Positions 35,401-47,400 of a stretch of DNA of 64,000 nt are shown one piece after another. Position numbers and translations under genes: made by a program. This DNA comes from Euleptes europaea. Taxonomy: Eukaryota > Chordata > Lepidosauria > Squamata > Sphaerodactylidae. Where the stretch lies: the NCBI RefSeq assembly GCF_029931775.1, contig NC_079331.1, positions 22,197,720 to 22,261,719 of the forward strand, given 5' to 3'. Position 1 is the stretch's first letter, and each line of letters begins with the position of its first letter. The notes beneath the pieces were generated by a model, which saw only the letters and a program-made list of their open reading frames with translations, made no database searches and was not told the origin of the DNA.

Positions 35401-38400
35401 GTCAGGATTCTGAATTCTGTACCCAGCACCAAATTCCACACAATCTTGGTGGCATCACAGAATTCTGCCACATGTACGCACAACCCTGTGTATAGTTCTT
35501 GTTCTGTAATAGATTTGGTGTGTAGGGGATTATGTTGTGACCTGAATGCCACAATTCTTTACCCCATTATGTGGAGAATCTAACTTGCTTCAGTGTAGTA
35601 TTCAAAAACAGCACCACTTATTTTAGAATGTGACTACAATGTAAATTAACATAGGCAGACTAACATACAATAAACTACAATATCTAAATTTACTCAGATA
35701 TACTCTCTAGGTTTTTTCCCCTTTTTGTTGTTGCTATATCCTATTACAACCAGCGTATCACAACAACATCAAAGGAAAATCATATTACAAATTGGAAGTG
35801 AATAATTGAAGCCCTATTGTCAAAAGCACGTTGTGAAGCACTCAGGCGAAAGGCAAGTCCCAGAGAATGCCAGGCAGCACAGAAGAAAAGCATGTCACTG
35901 AGAATGCCCCTCCTCCACATGAAGCCAGCTGGGTGGCCTTGGGCTAGTCAGTTTTCTTTGAGCTCTCTCAGCCTCACCTACCTCACAAAGTGTCTGTTGT
36001 GGGGAGAGGACGGGAAGGCGATTGTAAGCCGATTTATTCTCCTTAAAAGGTAGAGAAAATCAGCATATAAAAACCAACTCTAATAATAATAATACTAATA
36101 ATACATCATGGGTCTATTTAAACTTTGGTTCTACAGCAGGTTTGATGAGCGGTTGCTAGAGGATAAGGGATGCAGAGGGGGTGGTTTTCATATACACTTC
36201 CTTCCCCTAGATGTGCGAGATGCCGGTCGTGCTCCCGGAAAAGCCCTGGAAAGTGAGTTCAGAAGAGGAGCTGAAACGCGTTGATCTCCGAGAGACGCAT
36301 TTAGTGTTCAGCATTGATCCGAAAGGCTGCGAGGATGTGGACGACGCGCTGTCAGTCAGGACTCTACCCAATGGAAACCTGGAGCTGGGGGTCCACATTG
36401 CAGACGTCACTCATTTTGTGCCTGCAAATTCGTACACCGATCTCGAGGCACGAGCACGGTGAGCTGCTCCTGGGTAAAGCTGGAGATGTTTTCCTGTGAG
36501 GGGAGCCAATCTTCAGTAACGTCACTCGTGCAGGCTCCATTCAAAAGGATGGGAACTGTGCAAGAGCAGAACTAAACACCCGCAAGCTTATGCTAGGACA
36601 GATTTAGAAAAAAGAGAATTCAAAACCCCATGTGCCTTTCTATGGTTATGCGAGGCAGAATTTTGAATTTACCTTACTCAGAAAGGACTTGTCCATGCTC
36701 TTCTGGCTCCATTGACTCATCAACTCATGTGCTCTTGGAATGCCGTTTCTATGAGGACCTTAGAGCGCGATATCTCTCTCCTCTTTTAATACATTAATTC
36801 AGTGCCTCTGTATCTGATATAATGCCTTTTTTATCAAGTAATGGGGATCCCAAGGCTACATTGGCAGTGGCAGATTTTATCTCAGTCCTTATATCCCCCA
36901 AACATTAGATTCAAAACTATGCTGCTCAAGATCAATGGATCAAGGAGCTTCTAAGGGATAAAGGAAAGGAAGTAAAGGAAGTAAAAACTCCATGTGTTCA
37001 TTTACATTTGTTCTATTTAAACCGGACTGCAAATTAAAACAAATATAGTAAGCAAGTCAGCTTGCTTACAAATATAGTAAGCAAGTAAGCTTGCTGGGGA
37101 GGGCGGGTTATAAGTCTAATAAATAAATAAATTTTAATTAAAACAAGTATAATAAACTTTGAGAGGCAGCGTGGTGTAGTGATTAAAGTGTTGGACTAGG
37201 ATCTGGGAGTTCCAGCTTTGAATCTCCCACACTGCCATGGAAGCTAGCTGGGGGACCTTGGGCCGGTCACCCCCACTCAGCTTAACATTCCTTGCAGGGT
37301 TGTTATGAGGATAAAACAGAGGAAAAGAGAACGATGTAAGCTGCTTTGGGTCCCCATTGGGAAAGGTAGGATATTAAATAAATGTTTTGAGGTAATCTAT
37401 TCTAAAAGGAAATCAGTGTAGTTGAATCCAAGAAATGCAATTCGATTATCTCACCAGAATTATCCACTGAGCCCATACGGGTTATCCATACTGAGCCCAT
37501 TTTGTGGTCCTGTTTTAAGCCCTTCAGGTACCTGACCTCCACATCATTATATGACTACTAAACTGTATACTGCTTTCATCTCATGGGGAAACAGTATTTG
37601 GCCCCGTAATTACTAACCCATGGCTTCTGGAAAGTTCTTGTTAACCTGATCGTAGCAAACCTGTTTGTTCAGAAGTAAATCTCACTTTTTCCTATGGTAC
37701 ATTTCCAAGTCAGTGTGTGTGCCTAAGGTTGCAGTCATAACAAGGAAGTGTTCTTGGTTAGCATCCTTGCACATGAGCAAAGAGCGCCAAACAGAAATCT
37801 CTCTCGTTCATAAGCAGTCATCATAATTCTGCAGTGTGCATGAGGTGCAAAACGCAAGGTCTAGGGCAGGGGTGTCCAATCTTTTGGCTTTTCTGGGCCA
37901 CATTGGAAGAATTGTCTTGGGCCGCACATAAAATACACTGACACTAACGATAGCTGATTCATAATGCTTTAAGTAAGTTTACGATTTTGTGTTGGGCCAC
38001 ATTCATAGCCATCCTGGGCCGCATGCGACCCGGGGGCCGCAGTTTGGACAAGCCTGGTTTAGGGTCTGAAGTTGTAGAAACCAGGAGGTTTGAATGGTTC
38101 CACCCAAGAGGTGGTATACATGGCTGTTCATTAAATGCATGAATTTCAGCATGGGAAATTTGGTTCGAATTATTGATGTCTCTATTTTGCTAGTGATTTA
38201 CATCATGAGTCAAATTGATTTGATATAAATCAGCCCATCTTGGCTTCAGTGCCCACATGCTTAGACATGTCAGCAGGTTCTTTTCTGTCAAATTATTTCT
38301 GAATGAAACAACTGTTCCAACACTTAATAACCTGTTCAAATAATTATGTACATGAGTAAATTTTTTAATTACAATGACTAAATACTTCTACAAGAACCAT

Positions 38401-41400
38401 ATGAATCATGTAATAGAACCTACAAATAAGCATTTCAGAAGGAAATGTTTTCTTGTAATCGTGACCAAGTATATTTAAAAGCACTGAATTGCCTGCATTG
38501 TTAATTTCATATTTGTGCTGCTATTTTGCTTAGAATTCCACTGTAAATGTGTGAGTTATATTATTCCTTTTCCCAAGTTACTTCCTGTTGAAGTCAGTGG
38601 GCTTAGAAGGGTGTCTCCTTATGGCTGCCAAGTACCGCCAAGTACTGTTATCCTGAATTAACAGTGGATAGACTTATAAATAGCCCCACCAAATATAAAA
38701 GGGAGTGATCCAAAGCAGAATCCCACTTAGGTCTGTTGAATTAGACTTACTTCTAGGAAAGTGTTCTTAGGATTGCTGTGTAAATCGCCATCCCATGTAA
38801 TAGTGTAGCTGAAATTAATAGCTGTCGTCAGTGTAGAAACATTACTGGAAAATGGTTCATTCTAAATTGTTCTGTTGTTCACACTAGAAAAAGTAATAAT
38901 GTTGTGATATGTTTTCAAATCTGCAGAAGCTTCAGTGTGTTCAATGCAAGCAAATTAATAATCATTATTTGCCCAATTCTTAGGGCCACCACTTACTACT
39001 TAGCTGACCGTCGCTACGACATGTTGCCTACTGTCCTCAGTGCCAATTTATGCTCCCTTCTTGGCCTCGTCGACAGGTGAGGTCTTTATGTCCGATCTCG
39101 GGGATTGCATTCCTGCCCAGCACTAACCCTTCAGGTATCACAGGTCTGAATATCCCCTTTCCTACAGAGAGAACCAAGAAATGGCGCCTCAGCATTTTTG
39201 TTTATTCATGTTGCATTTAACTTTACTCTTCAAAGCTAAAGAACTAGAAAAAAATCAAAATAATGTTTAGGAGTATGAGATGAATGTCATGTATCCTTGG
39301 TGGTAAAAAGTGTCATCAAGTCATACCCGACTTTTTGGTGACCGCGTAGAGTTTTCAATGCAAGTGGTTAACTGGTTTGTTGTTGTCTACTTCTACATAG
39401 CAACCATGGGCCTCCTTGGTTGTCTCCCATCCAAGTACCCTGGTTATCTTTCTGAGATGGGGTCAGCCTGAGTCAATCCCTACTCAGCAAAAAACAAGTG
39501 GGGTTCCCTGCTTGTGGCCATCCATTGGTCCAGATGCTGGGTTATTTTCTCTCAGCCCACGAAGATGCAAGTCCACGCCTGCTGTTGTATGTCTCAAAAT
39601 GAATTTTAGCAGCAAGAAGCAAACAAAATTATCTTTTCAGAAATGTCTCAACATTTACTCAACGTAATTATAAAACCGTCTCTTTTATTTTCAAGGTATG
39701 CTGTGAGCATCATGTGGGAGCTCGATAAAACCTCTTATGAAATAAAAAAGGTCTGGTACAACAGAAGCATTCTCCGCTCTTCTTACAAACTCTTCTACGA
39801 GGCAGCACAGGCGCTGCTAGATGGAGACCTGACAGCCGCAGCCGAAATCCCGGAGCTCCAAGAACTGGATGAAAATACAAGGAAGCAAAAACTGGATGAG
39901 CTGATCTGGGCAATAGGAACATTGACCGACATCGCCCGCCATGTCCGAGCTCAGCGAGACAGCCGCGGCGCTCTGGAGCTGGAAGGAGTCGAGGTCCGTG
40001 TACAGCTGGATGACAAGAAGAACATAGATGACCTCATTCCTCGGCAGCTGCTGGAGGTGCACGAGACAATAGCCGAGTGTATGATTCTCGCCAACCACTG
40101 GGTGGCAAAGAAGATCTGGGAGAGCTTCCCATACCAAGCTCTCTTGCGGCAGCATCCACCACCACGGCAGGAGTTTTTTGGAGAGCTTCGAGAATGCGCT
40201 AGCGCAAAAGGTTTCACGATAGATACACAGTAAGTAGAACTGGTACTCTTAGGCCAAGGTGTGTGTCTGCCCAACTGTGCTTTTGCAGCAGTTCTCTGGA
40301 GTGTATTGCGTTGTCTGCATGATTGGTGCTTTCCAAACAGGGTAGACCCAGTGAACAACATGCTGCAGCATTACTGAAGCTAAGCAGGTGTCCAGCAGAT
40401 CAGGAATGTGTGTAATGCCCTTTGGATACCCTCTGCAAGAGTAGGGTATTCATGCAAGAAAGGATAAGCATGTCAATATCTCCTTGTAGTGTTTATAAAC
40501 TACTTTTTTTTTAACTGAATCGTGTGTGTTAAGCGCTGTCAAGTCGCTTCCGACTCATGGCGACCATATGAATCAAAGTCCTCCAAAACGTCGTATCTAA
40601 CAGCCTTACTCAGGTCTTGCAAATTGAGGGCCGTAGCTTCCTTCATAGAGTCAATCCATCTCTTGTTGGGTCGTCTTGTTTTCCTGCTGCCCTCAACTTT
40701 TCCTAGCGTGGTTGTCTTTTCCAGTGATTCTTGTCTTCTCATAATGTGACCAAAGTATGATAGCCTCAGTTTAATCATTTTAGCTTCTAGGGTCAGTTCA
40801 GGCTTGATTTGATCTATAACCCACTGATTTGTTTTTTTGGCAGTCCACAGTATCCGTAACATTCTCCTCCAACACCACATTTCAAAGGAATCTACTTCCT
40901 ATCAGCTTTCTTCATTGACTGAATCATAACCAATCTTTAATATAGTTAGTATAACTAGTCCAAATACAATAATGAAACGTGTGGATCTGAACACATTTTA
41001 ACATCTCACTGTTTGCACAGAATTGGAAGGGGTCGTACAGGCCATCTAGTCCAACCCCCTGCTTATTGCAGGATCAGCCTAGATCATCCCTGACAAGTGT
41101 TTGTCCAGCCTCTGCTTAAAGACTGCTCACCATCTCCCTATCCCACTGTCGAACAGCTCTTACAGTAAAAAAAATTTTCCCTAATATCCAGCCAGTACCT
41201 TTCTGCCCACAATTTAAATCAGTCAAATTCCATTTTGTGTAGATCTAACAAGGCATTGGCAGACTCCCTGGACAGAGCCGTTGACCCATCTGATCTTCTT
41301 GTGAATAAGCTGCTGCGCTCCATGGCCACCCAGGCGATGTCAAACGCCCTCTACTTCTCGACAGGGTCTTACCCCGAAGAAGAGTTCGCCCACTATGGTA

Positions 41401-44400
41401 CTTGCTTTCATTTGCCATTCCGTGTCTTTATATACGTCCTTCTTCAGCAGGCAGTTCCTTTTAACACAATTTCGGTTTCACCACTGGAGTCTGTTCTTAT
41501 TTCTTGTTGTTTCTTGTTATGGAGTCTGTTCTCATTTCTTATTATGTTCTTATTTCAAATAAAATAAGGGGGGGGAGAGAAGGCAAAAAAACCCAGTAAC
41601 TAATTAGAAAGGGGGGAGGGAACATGTATCGAGAGCAGAAACAAAAATACAACAGTAGTGGCACATAAATTTGTATGAAAGATTTCCAGATATTTAAAAA
41701 TAAGATCATAGGCAATGCCATGCATTCAAATACTGATAGAGCTGTCAGGTCCTCAATACCCTGAGGTAGGCATTTATCTCTCCAGTGTTGTAATACAACT
41801 TTTAGCTGTAAATAATAATAAGAGTTAATTTTTATATGCCGACTTTTTTTGCCACTTAAGGGAGAATCAGACCGGCTGACAATCACCTTCCCTTCCCCTC
41901 CCCACAACAGACACCCTGTGAGGTAGGTGGGGCTGAGAGAGCTCTAAGAGAACTGTGACTAGCCCAGGGTCACCCAGCTGGCTTCGTGGATAGGAGTAGG
42001 GAAACAAATCCAGTTCACCAGATTAGCCTCCACTGCTCATGTGGAGGAGTGGGGGAATAAAACCCGGTTCTCCAGATCAGATTCCACTGCTCCAAGCCAC
42101 CACTCTTAACCACTACACCACGCCTGGGGGGGTGTCCATTTTTGTTGACCATTGGTTAGTCTCCAAGAGACAGGCAGATAGTTTTAGAAGTATGTAAGCT
42201 GGCCCTTCAGTTTTGTGTCTCTACCTCAGGTCTAGCCCTGGATAAATATACCCACTTCACTTCGCCCATTCGAAGGTACGCTGACATCGTGGTCCACAGG
42301 TTGCTGTTTGCAGCCACTTCCAAAGAGGACAAAGCAGGCGCCAAGGAGAACTTATTTGGCAACAAAGAACTGGAAGAACTGTGTAATCACATCAACAACA
42401 GAAACAGGGTAAGGTGGACAGTGAGCACACGTGGTTATGAGGTTATATAGTAGTTACAGTGAAAGCGCAGCCTGGATGGGGGCTACACTTCTGTGTGTGA
42501 ACCAGATCTAGGGGTACAGGTGGACCGTAAGTTAAATATGAGCAGCCAGTGTGACGCAGCTACACAAAAGGCTAATGCAGTCTTAGGGTGTATCAACAGA
42601 GGCATCACATCCAAATCGCAAGATGTCATAGTTCTGTACACTGCATTGGTCAGGCCGCACCTGGAGTGTTGTGTGCAGTTCTGGAGGCCTCACTTCAGAA
42701 AGGATGTGGACAGAATGGGGCGGGTCCAGAGGAGAGCGACGAGGATGATCAGGGGCCTGGAAACCAAGCCCTACGAGGAAAGGCTGAGGGAGTTGGGAAT
42801 GTTTAGTCTGGAGAAGAGGAGGTTGGGGGGGACATGATGGCTCTCTTTAAGTATTTGAAGGGCTGTCACTTCGAGGAGGGCAGGGAGCTGTTCCTGTTGG
42901 CAGCAGAGGATGGGACTCGCAAGAATGGGCTTAAATTGTGGGAGGAAAGGCTGGATATTAGGGGAATTTTTTTACAGTAGGTGTTATTCAACAGTGGAAT
43001 CAGCTACCTAGGGAGGAGGTGAGCTCCCTCTCACTGGCAGTCTTTAAGCAGAAGCTGGAGAAACACTTGTCGGGGATGCTCTAGGCTGATACTGCATTGA
43101 GCAGGGGGGTGGACTAATAGCCTGCATGACCCCTTCCAACTCTGTGATTCTATGAGTCTAAAAAAAATCTGCATTGGGCTTTCCCTCCCCTAAAAAAGCC
43201 CTTTATGGGTTCCTTGGTAATTTAGCTGGAAAGCAGGCACAAAAAGGGGTCAAACCACCACACCAAGGCAACTTTCCCCAGGTTTTTTGTGCTGATGTGG
43301 GGATGGAGAGTTTTTTCTAGGTGGCCAACTTTGTTCGTAATGAAAGATCAGTGTTACCCTAACATTGTGTGTGGCTTTTGGAGCTGGAACTTCAGTCTGC
43401 AGTGGCGTTACTTTCAATAACATTTAGAATATTTGTACCCCTGCTTTCAATTAAAAAAACCTGGCATACTTAATCACTTGCCAGAAATGAGCAAGTGCAA
43501 ATGCTTCAGCTGCTTTGGACGCAGGCGGAAAGAACTGTCAGGTGATAAATGTGTGTGTGTGTGTGTGTTAAGTGCCGTCAAGTCGCTTCTGACTCATGGC
43601 GACCCTATGAATCAGTGTCCTCTAAAATGTCCTATCTTTGACAGCCTTGCTCAGATCTTGCAAATTGACGGCTGTGGCTTCCTTTATAGAGTCAATCCAT
43701 CTCTTGTTGGGTCTTCCTCTTTTCCTGCTGCCCTCAACTTTTCCTAGCAGGCTTGTCTTTTCTAGTGACTTTTCTCATAACGTGACCAAAATACAACAGC
43801 CTCAGTTTAGTCATTTTAGCTTCTAGGATCAGTTCAGGCTTGATTTGATCTAGAACCCACCGGTTTGTTTGTTTTTTGGCAGTCCAGGGTATCCGTAACT
43901 CCTCCAACACCACATTTCAAAGGAATCTACTTTCTTCCTATCAGCTTTCTTCAATGTCCAGCTTTCACACCCATACACATGAACTAGGTGAGAAATGGTA
44001 GCCACATAAGATGGTGTTGCTGATTTCCAGAGGCTGAGGTCCTGAAACAAACTGTGTACTCTAACCTCAGTGGCTTTCTTCGTACAGGCTGCCCAGCATG
44101 CCCAGAAACAGTCGACGGAGCTTTTCCAGTGCATGTACTTCAAAGACAAGGACCCAGAAAGAGATGAGCACTGCACTTCCAACGGGGTTATCTACTCAAT
44201 AAGGACCAATGGGGTGCTCGTCTTTGTGCCCAGGTAATGCAATTTTGGCAGCTAATTAGGGCTGCACTCCATGCAGAATCTCCAAAGATAGGCTGCAACA
44301 TTTCACCCTGCCTTTGGGAATCCCATTTCCATGCACTTTATTCATCAAATACAGCCACAGACACATGCTTCAAGAAGCAATTACAAACCGTCCCGGCATG

Positions 44401-47400
44401 GCCACCAGTATTGGCCAATGAAGTTAAAATATTTATCAGCTGAGATCCGGTAAGGCTCCTGGGAATTATATGATATCCCCAGAGGTGATAAAATCAGATA
44501 TCAACTAGTGGGCCCCAGTGCTTGCTGCACTCTACTCATATCGATCAATTGACTTAGATCCTCAAAGATTCGGGTCTTGCAATTATTGGTCCAATATATA
44601 AGACAGGAGAAAAGTCGAATCCTGCCAACTATTGACCAGGCTCCTTAGTGTTGTTAGCAAACTGTACTCCAGACATCTATATTGGAAACTTCTTGATTGG
44701 TTGGACAGAGAAAATATATTGATGGATGAGCAGGCAGCTTTTAGAGCTGGTCATTCATTCCACCACAGATCAGTGCTTGATCCTGCATCATCTCATGGAG
44801 AAGTACAGCTCTAAGCCTAATGGGGCACTTCATGCTACTTTCGTGGATTTTAAAGCATTTGATAGTATCCCCAGGAATAGGCTTTGGGCAAAGCTTGAGA
44901 ACTCTTCAATAGGTTGAAGACTTTGTATACTTACCCACTTGTTGCATGAAGGAAATTCCTGAAATGTAAGATGTAGGCTGCAATCCTGAGGGGGTGGGGA
45001 AATCTCCATAGGAGCCAGCATGACCCTGTGCTAGTGAAGGTGCCACTTTATCATGGGATAAAATGGCAAAAACGCCGGCATGGGGGCAAACACACTGGCA
45101 TCTGGGAGCGATGGAGTGCCACCAGCCCCCACTGCCAGTCCAGGAATAAAGTCCTGGAAGAGAACGGCTGAGCAGGTGTGGGGGAGGTGTTCCCAGAGGT
45201 AGAGTTGCCTTTAGGCAGCTTCCACAACTCTGTCGGCCTGGGAATGCCTCCTTGAGCAGTGGCGGGGCTGTGCCACTTTTTTTGGTGGCGCAGCCTTGCT
45301 TTTTTTCAGTGGGGAATTCCCCCCCTTTTCCCTTATTTTATTTTTTTAAGACTTTTTTTTCTCTGTGGAGGCCAGGAAGTCTCAGAAGAGGCAGCGCAGC
45401 TCCACCGTGGATCTATCCCCCCTTTAGGAATGGGCTTCCTGTCTTCAAGGCCACCTCTCCAGTGAGATACCACTTGGCAAAGGCGTTGAGAAGAGGAGTT
45501 ACTTTTTATATGTCGACTTTCTCTACCACTTAAGGGAGACTCAAACCGGCTTACAAGCACCTTCCCTTCCCCTCCCCACAACGGACACCCTGTGAGGTCA
45601 GTGAGGCTGAGAGAGCTCTAAGAGAGCTGTGACTAGCCCAAGTTCACCCAGCTGGCTTCGTGTGGAGGAGTGGGGAACCAACCCGGTTCACCAGATTAGC
45701 TTCTGCCGCTCATGTGGAGGAGTGAGGAATCTAACCTGGTTCTCCAGATCAGAGTCCACCGCTCGAAACCACTGTTCTTAACCACTACACCCTTACTTTG
45801 TAATTTCTACATCAACTCCCTGGTGCAACACGTAAGAAATCCAAGTTTCCATTCTCCAGAACTTGCAGATAAAACAATTCCTGCTTTGCTGTGTACAGAT
45901 GACACTGCCATTCTATCCTATTCACAAGTGGGCCTTGGGAGAGCACTTTATGCCGTCACTGCATATTGTGAAGAGAAGCAGCTTGTAATAAATTGCCAAA
46001 AAACAAAAGTCCTCACTTTTGCCCAGACACACCGGAAACATAGATGGCAAATAAATGGACACAACATCGAACAAATGAAAATCGTTCAATAGCTTGGTGT
46101 AGTTTTTCAGTCGTCTGGACATTGGAGAGCTCAGGCACTGCATGCAGTAGAAACCGCCCACAGAGTAACCTCTGCCATTCTATTTCACAAAAGGGGCCTC
46201 TTTTATCCCTGCAGCAATCAGTCTTTCAAGGAAAGGTTATTACCTGGCTCCTGTCTGCCTCCCAGCTTTGTATGTACAAGGAAAGGTGCTTAATGGAAGC
46301 TGTACAATCTAAATTCCTACGAAATATTTTTTGAGTCCCCCGATGCTTTCTGAATGCCCTTCTCAGACTAGAGGCTGGAGTGATCTCTTTGGAGACACAT
46401 ATGTGGCTATTGGTGTTTACCTACTGGCTAAGAGTTCCACAGGGCCTGTAAAACAGCTATTCTGCCTGGCTTGTGGTTGAGGCCAGCTATGGTTTCCTAT
46501 ATATGATTGCTGGCGTCCCTAACCCCTCACCACTGTTGTATTTAGTCCATCTGCTCGCCTAGTTGTAACTTTTTACACTTAGAGGCGCCTAAGTAGTTTG
46601 AGGATATTTTGGATTACATAATTTTAGGGCTACTTTAAAGGTTGTTTTAATGGTTTTTATTGATAAATGAATTATTATTCTCTGTAAGATGCTCTGAGCC
46701 CTGTCTCGGCTGGGGAGAGCAGGGTATTAAATTTAAATAAATAAATAAATAAAAATGTTCAGTCCTAAGGGCCCTAGGATTGAACATTTATTTTTATTTA
46801 ATTAATTAATACCCCGCTCTCCCCAGCTGTGACCAGGTTTAGAGCGGCTTACTGAGAATAATAATCCATTTATCAATAAATTTATTAAATTGAAATAATA
46901 AATAAATCCTCCTTGCCGACAGATACCGCTCAGCCTGGCTAACATCAGTTGAGGGGGAGCTCCAGGAGTATAGCCTATCCTGCCAAGTTCGACTGCAGCT
47001 TGGGCCCCCAAAAGCAAAATAAATGATTAAACAGTGGCTTTGGGATCGTGCCTTAGAATCAGATAGGGTACAGATATACAGAAATAACCATTTCATTTTG
47101 CAGCGTACCAAATATTTTCAGCCAGCAGATTATTTTAGGTCCCTTGAGCTCCCCAAATACTGGAGAATGTTTACACTGACACATTTTAAATGCTTTACCC
47201 TCAGACCTTCTGGAAGGCAAATACCATTGTGTCCCGCTTTCTCAATGACTTGTCTTCATGTAATATTGGGAACGTAGAGTCCATTGAACATGTCCTGCTG
47301 CACTGCCCATTTTGTAATGATATTCAACATCAGTATATAGCTCCAGTTTTGTCAACCATACCAGGAAGATCTGAACAATTTTACACCTTCTTTTTTCTGA

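Noticed and set aside
44632-46092. Host gene with a reverse-transcriptase-like protein
   Set aside because: The frames are broken non-LTR reverse transcriptase with TDD and LINE tails, not a host gene.
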